This document shows, piece by piece, positions 11,181 through 20,936 of a DNA stretch of 64,000 bases. Below the pieces are notes generated by a model. That model saw only the letters and a program-made list of their open reading frames with translations, did no database searches and was not told where the DNA came from. Made by a program: the position numbers and the translations under genes. The first letter of the stretch is position 1, and the number at the start of each line of letters is the position of its first letter. The DNA lies in the NCBI GenBank assembly GCA_949317995.1, contig OX439044.1:26112733-26176732 (forward strand), given 5' to 3'. The stretch is from Acholoe squamosa (Eukaryota > Annelida > Polychaeta > Phyllodocida > Polynoidae).

Positions 11181-12277
11181 AGAGAATTGTATAGACAGTT
11201 AGCGCAGTGAGCAAGCAATGAGTTATGGAGTTGGTAGACTATTATGTTCTCTTTTTCACAGAAAAATAAAAAGAATATGTTATCGTTGCGCAACAGTCTC
11301 TGGATACAGCATTAATGTGACATGATTTGCTGAAAAGGGATCTTAGTGCAGAGGGTCTAAGACCTTTTGTTGCCGTACATGCTAAATATTCTAATGTATA
11401 CATAAAATATATGTTGTTGTTCTTGGATGCCACTTAGATGTCTGGGAAAAAAACTCTCATAAATATCCAGAGTAAAAACTTATTCCAAGTGCGGATTTTC
11501 GCTGCTCTCAAGTAGTTTGGTACATAAATACTTATATATATCTTGAGCAAAGACAATTTTAATTTTTTTACATGGCTTTTTATTATGTCTCTGGAATATT
11601 TATGTTCTTTGTTACATTAAGGTAAACAGCTTGTTATATATGACCAAAGCAGATGACTACGTGATACTTGGAACAAAATATCTGATTGGAACTTTCTTGC
11701 AAAATCTACAGTGCATAGACTTATATTGGAAGCAAGCTCACAGGGAAAATAGACTCATGATATTGATATGTCTCCTACATATATAAACATGCATGACGCA
11801 CTTTAGCAACTATGACTTTCAGGGGGTTAGAGAGGACTTCTGCAACTGAGACCCTAAGGGGTTAGAGAGCATCGTACCAATCACCCGAGTTAGTGTCCTT
11901 TTTAGCCTGATTTATGATAACACAAGTGTGTGATGTTTCCAAGTTCCATACGTTACATGTCTTTAAAAAAGGCAGAAGCTTCATTGTTTTAGGTTTCCAT
12001 GATAGAACGCAGTAACTATTGTTTGTTAACCCTTTTTTGACATTCATTTTTTCAGGACAGGAATTTTCATATATTAGAATGTATTATGTTAATTTCCTTT
12101 TGGGCGTGCAACATGTTTTTATTGAAACAACTCATAGGAACCATTTTTTAGCTTGTTCCATGTTATCTGTCCACCATATAAGGTAAGGTATTCTTTGCAA
12201 CTTAAAGGTATGCATATATATGCTAATGTACATTTCTTTTAATCCTGCAAGGGCTTCTTTGTAGATTTAAACAGAAA
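11181..12277. other. Non-coding Polinton interior
   Basis: No recognisable coding sequence. It may contain the 3' UTR of the minus-strand membrane-protein gene that ends at 12278. Confidence 0.4.
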
Positions 12278-12717
12278 TCAAGCTCGAAAAGATCTTAAAG
12301 GCTGAAGCTCTATCATGTCTCTAGCTGTGCCAGGAACAGCTCGATCAGGTCTATATATAAGTGATCTTTGACGTTTCTTTATTTTCCATGCAATTAAGAA
12401 AGGAACTGCTATGATAAGAGGAATGAAAATACCACCAATGACTGATCCTGTTATAATTCGTCGTTTTCCAAAAGAAGGGTTAACAGAGGTAGAAATAGGA
12501 GTAGGGGTCACAGCGGCGAAGCTGAGCCCCTCCCCTTTCTTTTTAGGTGCTATATATGCTCTGGAGCTGGAGGAGAAGGGCACAACAGATCCTGTCTTTG
12601 AAGACTTTGCATCGAAGTTCAGCGTCGATTTGAAGATTGAATTGGGCGTTGATGTCAATTTCAAATCAGGCAAGGAGTTTTCCTCTTCAGTCCTTTCATA
12701 GAGGTGAGTGTTTTCCT
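12278..12717 (-). CDS. Last exon of a type I membrane protein: stalk, TM helix, cytoplasmic tail
   Basis: An open exon of about 146 codons begins after an excellent splice acceptor (minus-strand ATTTCAG at 12718). It encodes a Ser/Thr-rich stretch, then a single transmembrane helix (GSVIGGIFIPLIIAVPFLIAW) followed by the basic stop-transfer KIKKRQR and a short tail. The acceptor phase matches the exon at 13165-13758 if a GT after codon SER near 13191 is the donor (weak site). The whole looks like a surface glycoprotein. Introns are unusual in Polinton genes but known in large DNA viruses of animals. Ligand or role unknown. Confidence 0.6.
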
Positions 12718-13164
12718 GAAATGACATTGGTATATGGTTTTAATACTTTTTTCTGATCCTTTTCACAATGAAAATAATGAATAGCAATTGTAAGATTAGC
12801 TTATGTATTAAGCAGTGACGGATTTAGGGGGGCGCGGGGGGCGCGCCCTCCTTCCTTTAGGTCAGTACTTAAGAGTTTAACTACATATTTTGGATCCCAA
12901 AATTTGTCCAAAATAGAGGGTGCTTTGATGCAGAAATACATCATGCTCATTGATTAGCAGGGAAGCCTATCTCACAAATGATTTCATGCATTGTTTAGTT
13001 ACGAGTTGAATTTCTTCATGTTGATATATTAAGTTCTTGAGATAAATGGAAGGATGCTTTAGAAGTCATGTCTATTTTTCCAGACGTATATGAAAGTTTG
13101 AAATGTTTATTTTCATGTTATTTTTTTTTATTTTTTGATAAAATTACAGATAGGAGATAAGATT

Positions 13165-13758
13165 CTATAGAATAAAAAAAGGAACATGCAAAGTAACTGA
13201 CTTGATTTCCTTAGGAAAGTTGACATTTTCTTTTGGTTCGAAGAAGCTAGGGTCAGGACGGGTAGACGTTAGATCTATTAATGTAGACAACAAAGAATTT
13301 TCTTTTTTCGTAGGAGATGAAGATGAGATATCTTTTCGAGGAGGAGAAGGTTCTGCATTGTGGTTTGATATTTTGTCTATGAAGCTTCCTGTAGGTGCTT
13401 CTATTGAATCCCCTTTCATAGATTTCTCTTCTGTGCTCAGATTGTCAGACGTGATAAGAAAGGGTTGAGTCACAACATCCTCAGGCAAGGTTTCAGTGTA
13501 TGTTTTTGAAGATAATTTTGAAGCTAGCGCGTCATCAGAAGAAATATTTTCTCCTGAAGCTTCAGAGTTTTTTCTTTGAGAGAAGACATGAGCTTAGTCT
13601 CTGTGACAGGGAACAAGGTTTTCATGTTGTCAATTTCAGGCGTTGTACTGGAGACATAGATGGAAGCAGGATAAGTTTTGATAAGTTTTGAAGCAGAAGT
13701 AGGATTTTGTGTAGTAGAAGAATATCTCAAGGTGGATATTATCTCATTCAACCTGCAG
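13165..13758 (-). pseudogene. Ser/Thr-rich ectodomain exon of the membrane protein, frame broken
   Basis: On the minus strand a clear acceptor (ATGTCTCTGCAG) precedes an exon starting near 13758. It encodes low-complexity Ser/Thr/Pro/Lys-rich sequence typical of an O-glycosylated stalk. Two open frames overlap around 13524-13593 and swap near a run of six A's (plus-strand T's at about 13568), so a single-base indel, either decay or a sequencing error, splits the exon. The neighbouring exon 12278-12717 supplies the membrane anchor. Confidence 0.5.
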
Positions 13759-13863
13759 AGACATAAAAACAGGATAGACATAAGAAAATGTAAAGCAGGG
13801 TTCATCCAGTAAGGGAGGTTTAGAGGAGAGGCACAGTCATGCTTTAGCACTATATTTCATACA

Positions 13864-14039
13864 TAGTGAGACCTTGATTATCCGACCACCCTTGTTGCAG
13901 ACATATTTTGCCAGGATCTCAAAACTGTTGGATTATTTAAACACCTCATAATAGATTTGTATTGGAATGTCCCAGCTTCAGAATGGCTTGATCCTGTGTA
14001 CGTCGGATAATCAAGGGTCGGATTATCAAGGTCTCACTG
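13864..14039. mobile_element. Tigger/pogo-type MITE, copy 1
   Basis: A 176-bp element with terminal inverted repeats AGTGAGACCTTGATTATCCG and its complement near 14020-14039. It encodes nothing. CAGTGAG-type ends are as in pogo/Tigger-derived MITEs. Flanking TA duplications are degraded. Confidence 0.85.
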
Positions 14040-14159
14040 CAGTCAAGAGTTTAAGCAAGGCATTAAAGCAATTGTAAATTAGAGCGATGTGATTTTTATT
14101 CTTTCTCTTGACTTAAATCTTTAACTGAAATCACTGAAAAATGTGACTTTAAATTATTA

Positions 14160-14335
14160 CAGTGAGACCTTGATAATCCGATCACTCTTGTTGCAGACAT
14201 ATTTCGCCCGGATCTCAAAACTGCTGGATTATCAAAGCATATTATGATAGATTTGTATTGGAATGTCCCAACTTCAGCTTGACCAGATCCCACGTATGTC
14301 GGATTATCAAGGGTCTGATTATCAAGGTCTCACTG
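14160..14335. mobile_element. Tigger/pogo-type MITE, copy 2
   Basis: Also exactly 176 bp, beginning CAGTGAGACCTTGATAATCC after a TA dinucleotide and ending with the complementary repeat. It is close in sequence to copy 1, 120 bp away, and in the same orientation. Both lie in what may be an intron of the minus-strand membrane gene. Confidence 0.9.
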
Positions 14336-14464
14336 TGTATCAACTTTTCTAGCTATGGGTAGTCTTTGCTCATAGATAGACGAAAATAATTACCTGCAAA
14401 CGCCGGCGTCACAGATATATATTCCATGCCTTGTGGTCAGTTTGTCTAGGAATGGAAATACATC

Positions 14465-14683
14465 TCAATCATAGATAATTGATTTCCTTGTATGTCCTTT
14501 CTGATCCTTGATAAGAACCTCAGTTGTAAGAAAGGACAAGTGCGAGGGAGGAATAGCCTTAATACATCTTATGTAAGGCTCACATGTCAAAGAAGATCCA
14601 TTGTGTTCACAACGACAATTGTTTTGCACAGTCTGCATGTAGCAGACAGGAAAGAACACAGCTAGTAGCCACAAAGTTTTCAT
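14465..14683 (-). CDS. Secreted LRRNT-like N-terminal exon
   Basis: The 72-residue frame starts with a strong signal peptide (MKTLWLLAVFFPVCYMQT). It continues with a leucine-rich-repeat N-terminal cap pattern: the CRC pair, LTC, a further Cys, then IKAIPPSHLSFLTTEVLI, matching the C-x-C...C...IP...T..L layout. A consensus-like donor (TTTGCAG/GTAATT) lies downstream on the minus strand near 14393, but a stop at 14465 precedes it, so the exon is either a short secreted protein, uses an earlier donor, or is broken. It probably belongs with the stalk and TM exons at 13758-12278. Confidence 0.55.
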   Translation of the reverse strand: MKTLWLLAVFFPVCYMQTVQNNCRCEHNGSSLTCEPYIRCIKAIPPSHLSFLTTEVLIKDQKGHTRKSIIYD

Positions 14684-14947
14684 CGGAATGAGAAAATAAG
14701 GCTAAGCTAGTTTGCCCTATTAAGATAAGTTTTTAACAGCAAGACATTTTGTTCGTACAGTTAGATAATGAAACAGAATACATGCATGGCAGAGAGTAAA
14801 CATCCAGATAAAGCGCTCTTCCTGAAGATAGGCGCATGACTCACTTTTCTATGTTCAGAAAGCAGTTGATGTTGGTCTTCAGAGATGTCTGGCTAGAGAG
14901 ACCTATGAGTTAAATTTACCTTCTTAGAGCCAGTAACAAAGGGAGAC

Positions 14948-15020
14948 AGAATAGCTGAGCGGTCAGGATGCTCATCTCTCTATCAAGGAAGCATGGGTTC
15001 GAATCCTGCCTGCTGCTTAC
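14948..15020 (+). ncRNA. tRNA-like sequence (tRNA-derived SINE head or tRNA relic)
   Basis: An A-box-like TAGCTGAGCGGTCAGGATG is followed 44 bp later by a good B-box GGTTCGAATCC (14996-15006). I cannot close a clean cloverleaf: the acceptor and anticodon stems do not pair well. A second B-box-like GGGTTCGATTC occurs near 15290. Most likely pol III-derived repeat sequence. Confidence 0.3.
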
Positions 15021-15429
15021 ACTTTTCGTTTTGCTGGTGAACGTCCGTTGTGTTTTCAGTGCACATGTTTTGCCATGTCGCTGCTGTTATCAGAGAACAT
15101 ACATCAAGACATGAATAATCTTATAAGCACATAACTTCTCTTTTAAGGATATGCCACACAACGCTTGCACACCCATGTTCTCTCTAGTTTCGTTAGGTCA
15201 GCTTTTCTCTGAAGTTTTATACGATGTATATCATACGTGGCTCGTGTCTCCCCTCTAGTGTCAAAGGTGCAAACTAATTTTCAGCTGTGTGGGTTCGATT
15301 CTCTGTTCTGCTCCATAATTTTCGCAGTGAGATAACTTCTTCAGAGGTGGAATTCTATGAGGAACTGTGGCTATTCAAATTAATTAGACATGAAAGCAGA
15401 GCAAGAAGCTCATGTCTTGTGCTATTTTT

Positions 15430-15735
15430 CTATTTTACAGGAATACAGTCCTCTATCCTTGACTGAACCTTGCTGTAAACTCCCGCCACAGACTGTGAAC
15501 AAACTGATGCTTGATTGACGATAAGAACATCTCTCTCCTGCCTCCTGAGATAACAAGCTACAGATTCAAAAAGAGCAAGGTACGTTGTCTTGTTTCTTTT
15601 CCAGAAGAAAAGAGTATTACGTTGAAGAAAATGCTTCTCATGATTTGTATGTACACATGAGTTTAAGACCAGAGGAGCAGGCGAGACAAGCGAAAGTTTA
15701 GTTACCTTGTTTTCCGCTAGGGGCTGTGAGGACAC
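15430..15735 (-). CDS. Possible small accessory protein
   Basis: A 101-codon minus-strand frame without recognised domains; it is Ser/Val/Lys-rich with several Cys and no clear signal peptide or membrane segment. Its codon use is similar to its neighbours but the length is not beyond chance in this context. It lies between the membrane-protein gene and the plus-strand spliced exons. Confidence 0.25.
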   Translation of the reverse strand: MSSQPLAENKVTKLSLVSPAPLVLNSCVHTNHEKHFLQRNTLFFWKRNKTTYLALFESVACYLRRQERDVLIVNQASVCSQSVAGVYSKVQSRIEDCIPVK

Positions 15736-15882
15736 TGATCATCGTAATGGTGCGCTGTAGAGACATATACTACTGTGATTGAAGTTACGATGATCAAAGT
15801 TTAAAAAAGTCTAGAAATAGGCTTTTGATTTTATTTTTCATAATTTGAAGATAAAAAAAGAACTCCTACTTATTTTTTTCAG

Positions 15883-15942
15883 GTCTTAAAGCACATCGCA
15901 CTTCCGGAAGTTTTCATCTAAGCCTGCTGCAACTAGCACAAA
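15883..15942 (+). CDS. Candidate internal exon (spliced plus-strand gene)
   Basis: A 60-bp segment is bounded by a strong acceptor (TTATTTTTTTCAG) and a consensus donor (GTAAGTCA). One frame is fully open, and its phase matches the open frame of the next candidate exon at 16168. It is probably the 5' part of the gene at 16328 or a neighbour. No family recognised. Confidence 0.4.
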
Positions 15943-16167
15943 GTAAGTCAGAAGAAGCTATGTTTCCTTGATCGATAGAATATATTATGCATAACATGGA
16001 ACATTACGTCACTTTTAAGTTTTAAGTCATAGATTTCATTGATATTATACTTTTTTGGCTTGCAAAACATTACGGTTTCAAACCTAGACTGTAAAATAAG
16101 AAGTTAACCTGTTTTCTACTTTTAAAATGTCTTCTTTTTTATTTTTTCATTTTTTTATTTTTTTTAG

Positions 16168-16282
16168 GTGAAGCTAAGTCAGCCTTAAGAGCCGATCGTT
16201 TGAAGTTGGATGGTAAATCTTCACTAGATTCCAGGAAGTTTGCCTCTAGAGCCTCGACTTCGCACAACAATTCTCTTCCAAG
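16168..16282 (+). CDS. Candidate internal exon (spliced plus-strand gene)
   Basis: It follows a long polypyrimidine tract ending TTTTTAG and has an open frame of 38 codons in phase with the preceding 60-bp exon. The possible donor is AAG/GTTATT, which is weak. The encoded stretch is basic and Ser-rich (RKFASRAS). The next coding sequence begins at 16328 or at an acceptor just inside it (ATATGCAG near 16344). Confidence 0.35.
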
Positions 16283-16327
16283 GTTATTGTCTTTTTTCTT
16301 TTTTGTCAAAAAGATGTTATCTTACAT

Positions 16328-16927
16328 ATGTCTATTCAATATGCAGTCAACAATATAGTTCTGATAGTAGTCACTAGTCCTTGTGCTAAGATAAATGTAG
16401 AAAGTTTCACGTCTCATAAGAAAAATATTTCTAGATATAGAGGATCTATTAACATAAGCAAGAAAATTTTTTCTTGTGTATTAGATAAAATACATGAATT
16501 TGTTACATTGCATTGCTCTAATTTTTTCTCTAAATATTCTGAGATTGAAATTAAGGAAATCAATGTCAAGTTGTTGAATGTTCAATTAAGCATTGAAATA
16601 AATATAGGAGAAAAAGAAATTAAATTAGGTGAACTTTTTTTGAAATTTTATTCAAAGTGGCCTGTAGCTTATGAATATAGAGTTCGTGAGAGTAATACCT
16701 TTGAGTCTGTTTGGCTTCTCTATAATGAAAAGATCGAAGCCAGGCAAAGAGCTTCTGCTTTTTCCTCTTTCAGGATAAGCTCCAAAGAAATAACTTTCAC
16801 GTTAGGACATAATTTTAAAGGAAATTGCATAGTAAAAAATGTAGAGTTATTTTTGAAAATATGTTCTGAAATCAAAGAGGCTTTGGTTGAAGTAGAGCGA
16901 GACAAATTTCCACTTGCATCAAAATGA
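16328..16927 (+). CDS. Unrecognised 199-residue protein
   Basis: The frame has no recognised domain. It contains alternating hydrophobic and charged segments suggestive of beta structure in the middle (EIEIKEINVKLLNVQLSIEIN) and ends with a helical basic/acidic tail. An N-terminal hydrophobic patch (NNIVLIVVTS) is too short for a membrane anchor. The stop overlaps the start of the next gene by 4 bp (ATGA), an arrangement that suggests translational coupling or simply viral compactness. Upstream exons (15883, 16168) may extend it. Confidence 0.55.
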   Translation: MSIQYAVNNIVLIVVTSPCAKINVESFTSHKKNISRYRGSINISKKIFSCVLDKIHEFVTLHCSNFFSKYSEIEIKEINVKLLNVQLSIEINIGEKEIKLGELFLKFYSKWPVAYEYRVRESNTFESVWLLYNEKIEARQRASAFSSFRISSKEITFTLGHNFKGNCIVKNVELFLKICSEIKEALVEVERDKFPLASK

Positions 16928-18051
16928 AAGAGAGCAAAATAATTTCACAGTTTATTTTGGTATTATTAACCTTATTGTGTCAAGATAGAGTAGAGAATCA
17001 AGAATATTGGAGAAAAGTGAAGCAAACAGACATGCATTGCTTGTTCTATGTGACAGAGATTATTAGGAAAAGACAAAAAGAATCTAGAATTCCAAGAGAG
17101 AAAGTCATATCTTTGTTGAAAGAGGAAACATGGAGCTTTCTCTTAAATTTCATGAAAAAAGATGAAGCTTACAGAAAATATTATGGGTATTGCATCACGG
17201 ACAGCAAAGAGAAAATATTAGAAGACTTGCTTTCTTCTCACAGCGTTTTAGTAGAATGCATTTGTGAAATACTCAACATCAATGTCTTTTTTTCTTCTAA
17301 GCATCAAAGCACTGATTTTCATCCTTTGGAAAACTTAAGACCTAACGCTGTTTACATAAATTTCCATGAAGAGTCAAATGAAATAAAAGAAGGTAATCCA
17401 GCTGAAAACAGGACGAAGGCAAAAAAAGACTTTGATTCCAAAAAGAAAATTTCAGATCGTGCTTCACTTTCTATGCCTTTAAATTTTTCAAAGAAAGAAA
17501 AATTATCAGACAGCAGCGAAGAAGATTAAATACCTGAGAAAAATTTAGTTCATGCTTTGACTGCAGAACAAAAACCTGACACATCTCTTGAATGTTTAAG
17601 TGCAAACAGAAAGAAAAAAAAATCTAGATACCTGTCAGAAGAAAGTGCGAGTGAACATGAGTTTGATTTCTTGAAAGAAGACCTAGAATGTTCTGAAAGT
17701 GAAGAAGAGACTGTGAAAAAAGAAATAACAAAAAACAGAATGAAGAAAGCAAGCCCCCGTAAAAAAGTTTGCGTTGAAGATAAGGTAGAAATGTTGAAGC
17801 ACTTTCAACCTTTAGCTACTTTGTATCAATCAGAATTAGAGACCAGCCAAATGAACTTAGAACATTGCTTTCTTGTGATAGAGCGTATACTCAAACATTT
17901 AAGAGTACTAGCTACCAATATTTTGCCAGAGAATTTAGAGAAATGTGCCAGGTGTCCATTGCATTGTTCCTCTGCTTTGTTGAAATGTACTAAAGATAAG
18001 AGAGGACCTAAAACAAACAAAGCAAAAAAAATGAAAATGTGTCCGATATAA
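16924..18051 (+). CDS. OTU-like protein with downstream LxCxE region, split by an in-frame stop
   Basis: The first 201 codons resemble an OTU cysteine-protease fold: the TDMHCLFYVTEI segment (about residues 36-47) fits the D-G-N-C catalytic block with Asp and Cys kept, the VECICEILNINVFF strand region fits the helix-strand before the last third, and NFHEESNE may hold the catalytic His. The match is divergent. A TAA at 17527 stops the frame, but the same frame stays open to 18051. It then encodes acidic sequence with LECSE followed by SEEE (17683 onward), an LxCxE retinoblastoma-binding motif with acidic flank, and a Cys cluster (CARCPLHC). Either one broken gene or two genes. Confidence 0.5.
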
Positions 18052-18091
18052 TTTAATCTTCAACTATAGTCTACATTGTTTTTTCCTACAG

Positions 18092-19945
18092 ATGCCTAAA
18101 ACTAAGAAGGCTCATCAGCCGAAAAAAACTGTCAGTTCTCGTCAGATTCCTCAGACTTCCAGAGCCTCCTCCGCTTCAATATACTCTCCTGTTTCTATTC
18201 TCTCTGCTTCGACCGTGGCTTTTCCACGACTTTCTGGCTCAGGTGGAAACTCTTCTGCTGCTTCTTCTTCCGTCTCTAAGGCTCCTGCTCTCAAAGCCTC
18301 TGTTCCTGCTCGTCTTAACTCAGTTCCTGCAAGCACAGCCTCTGCTTCTACTACATGGAGACCCTCTTCTGCATGCAGTTCTCTTGTCTCTTCCAGCTTT
18401 CCACCCTTTCCTCTTTCCTCACCTTCTACTTCCTATGTCTCCACTGCCTTTGAACCCTTTCCCGCTGGCAGAGCCTCTGCCACCTCTGTCTTGCTTCCTC
18501 AGTCCTCTGCTTCTGTCTCTGCTGACGTTCCAACTTCTACCAGCTCTGTTCCCCTCTCTTCAGCTTCTGCTTCTGTTCCTTCTTCTTCTAGCTCTGTTTC
18601 TCCTCGCTCTTACCAGGAAGCTTTCCATCAGTTTGTGATTAACAATGTGAGACAGTTTGCACCTGCTTCTCTCACTTCTTCCTTCTCACGAAACTACCCT
18701 CTCTTGTCCTCTGTGCTCTACCCTCAACAAGCTCTGGATGAAGACACAGACTTCTGTGTCTGTAAGGAGGAATCTGACGAAGAAGACCAAGAAGTAGCTA
18801 GAATCTTTGACGCTCCCCTTCCCTCTATGTCTAGCAATGATAGACCTAGAATTACTTTCCCTCCTTCCTGTAGGAAGGACGCAAATCCACCTTCTGAGGA
18901 GAGAGGGAAAGATAATTCTTGTGTTCCCTCACCTTGCCCTGAAGCAGATGGCTCGACCACTTCTGAAACAGGATCGATCACGGCTGGATGTGTGAGAACC
19001 TCTCCGAACTCTGCTAGACCTATAGCCGATACAGCACAGCCAACAGCTCCTGCTTCGTCATCATCTCACCATACTTCTCTCGGATTCCCGCTTCCATGTT
19101 CTCACAGCTTGCCAGAACCTATTGTCATTCAACCTGCTGCCTCCGAGACTGACAGCTTTGTAGTCCCTCAGCTTCAGACCGCTCCAGTCTATATGACTTC
19201 GTCCTGTGCTCGTCCTGTCTGTACTCCCTCTGTTTCTCATCCTATAACTGCTTCTCAACTCCACAGACCTGTTACTGTGGTGAGACCCCAAGTAGATACT
19301 AGACAAGCCGACCACTCTCGAGCAGGGCCCCCGCCTGTCAGATTGACTGCTTCTTCTCAGGCTGGAGTTACTGTAGTCCAACCTGTTCGCCCTCCAACTT
19401 CCTCTCATCCTATGATTCCTGTCTTTAACTTGAGGACAGGACAGATAATCCCTCTTGATCTTAGTGCCCGTCCCCAACCTCCTGACGTCCCCCTAGATCT
19501 TAGTTTAAACAGTCGCCCTGCTCACGTTCCCCTTTCCACTAACGCATCAGTCAGTAACCAAAACGTAGAAAACCAACCAGCCTTTTCCAACTCTGGACCA
19601 CAACCTGTCACCAGTCAACAGAACAGTTCTTCTTCTGACTTAAGTGACAGAGAAGGACTTCTGCAAAGATTTGTGAGAATTTTTGGTCTGATTGAGGTAG
19701 GAAGGTATTTCTACGATCAGTGCATGCTTTCCAGGTTGCGCAAACCGGCTTCGGGCACGGCAAGGAACCCTCTCACTGTTATCAGAGACTGTAGGCTTTG
19801 CAAAACCCACTTCTATCCTGCAGGGGGGGTTGTCGTAAGTTCCTGCAAGAAAGCCTTGTTGTCCTGCAGGTTCTGTGATGTGCTTTTCTCCACGTCTCAA
19901 GGTCTTATCAGGCACTTAATAGACCATCACCATTGCAAAGAATGA
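18092..19945 (+). CDS. 617-residue Ser/Pro-rich zinc-finger protein with two PLDLS motifs (E1A-like regulator candidate)
   Basis: The ATG lies directly after an acceptor-like TTTTTTCCTACAG, so the 5' UTR may be spliced. The first 200 residues are Ser/Ala/Pro low complexity. Near residue 220 a Cys pair sits beside an acidic stretch (CVCKEESDEEDQE), similar in layout to but not matching LxCxE. PLDLS occurs twice (19451-19465 and 19490-19504), the CtBP co-repressor-binding motif best known from adenovirus E1A. The last 70 residues hold CRLC, CRFC and a final HLIDHHH, probably a C2H2-type zinc finger. I infer a nuclear transcription or cell-cycle modulator. The frame is intact. Confidence 0.6.
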   Translation: MPKTKKAHQPKKTVSSRQIPQTSRASSASIYSPVSILSASTVAFPRLSGSGGNSSAASSSVSKAPALKASVPARLNSVPASTASASTTWRPSSACSSLVSSSFPPFPLSSPSTSYVSTAFEPFPAGRASATSVLLPQSSASVSADVPTSTSSVPLSSASASVPSSSSSVSPRSYQEAFHQFVINNVRQFAPASLTSSFSRNYPLLSSVLYPQQALDEDTDFCVCKEESDEEDQEVARIFDAPLPSMSSNDRPRITFPPSCRKDANPPSEERGKDNSCVPSPCPEADGSTTSETGSITAGCVRTSPNSARPIADTAQPTAPASSSSHHTSLGFPLPCSHSLPEPIVIQPAASETDSFVVPQLQTAPVYMTSSCARPVCTPSVSHPITASQLHRPVTVVRPQVDTRQADHSRAGPPPVRLTASSQAGVTVVQPVRPPTSSHPMIPVFNLRTGQIIPLDLSARPQPPDVPLDLSLNSRPAHVPLSTNASVSNQNVENQPAFSNSGPQPVTSQQNSSSSDLSDREGLLQRFVRIFGLIEVGRYFYDQCMLSRLRKPASGTARNPLTVIRDCRLCKTHFYPAGGVVVSSCKKALLSCRFCDVLFSTSQGLIRHLIDHHHCKE

Positions 19946-20058
19946 AAATGTAAATCCATGTCTTCAACCATGCTTTCAACAAACAATACATGAATATCGC
20001 TGCAGCTTTTCTTTTTAACTGAGAAATAAATGTAATATGTTCTCATAACTTTAAAAAA

Positions 20059-20936
20059 ATGGAACGCATTACATCTTTAGACTTGAAAGTTTTAAGTGCT
20101 AGAAGTGAATATTTTAAATCCTATGTCAGCTTCAATGAGTTGAAAGAAGAAAGTCCAAGAGAAATTAACATAGAGATACCTTTCCTTCCTTTGCCCTCAC
20201 TGTCACAATGCTTTTCATACATTTCTTGTTTAAGTTTCAAGCCCGAGAAAAAATGTCAAAAGCTTTTAGATAGAGTCAAAGATGTAGAATCTATTGTTTT
20301 TTTTGCAATTTTTTTTTCAAAGCGAGTTCTTGTTTGAATATTTGCTCCAAAGATGTCAAGATAAGGTAGAAGAAATAGGTAAAATTTTAAAGGTACATGC
20401 TTATTGTGGCAACATATGTCATGGTTCATGTACAACAATGATATACTTTTGTCATGATTTGGTTGGAGAAGATTACACTGTTAATAAATATTTTGAAAGA
20501 CCTCTTCTGCGAAGATCATAGCATGGATGACTATTGCACTTTCGCTTGCTCTGAAGACCGAAAAATAACCAGAAAAATAAAACATCTCCTTAGACAAATA
20601 CGAATGGAGCAATACCCTATATGTTATCACTGTGGGGGCTGTGGAGGCGATCATACTGTAGCAGACGGTGATATTGAGACCGACACTTTTCGTTTAGATT
20701 GCTGCGGATCTCATTGTCATCATCGATGCTATATGAATTTAAGATTCAGATCGTTCACAACCCCCTCACAACCTAAAGTTAAATGTAGAGACTGCAGAGC
20801 TGTTTGGTTTGAGGGAAAACCTGCTTGCACTAGACTTTTCATGAAATGGCAAAGAAAGAAATACACCAAATTAAGAAAGAGTTTTTATCAAACTAGGATT
20901 CGTTTTCATAATCTCCCAAGACGTTTGAGCGGCTGA
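20059..20936 (+). pseudogene. BTB-like/RING-like zinc protein, frame broken twice
   Basis: Three overlapping open pieces in three frames (20059-20337, 20294-20521, 20454-20936) form one gene. The N-terminal piece resembles a BTB/POZ fold (LKVLSARSEYFKSYVSF). The C-terminal piece has a Cys/His cluster (CYHCGGCGGDH, CCGSHCHHRCY, CRDC) fitting a RING/PHD-like cross-brace. The first break lies in T-rich homopolymers near 20297-20320, so indel decay or sequencing error are both possible. It is a paralogue of the gene at 21401. A substrate-adaptor/E3-ligase role is inferred. Confidence 0.5.

Noticed and set aside
14948-15020. Functional tRNA gene
   Set aside because: A- and B-boxes are present, but the acceptor and anticodon stems do not form; kept only as a low-confidence tRNA-like repeat.
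18243-18638. Leu-rich 131-codon plus-strand frame
   Set aside because: Out-of-frame shadow of the Ser/Pro-rich 617-residue gene.
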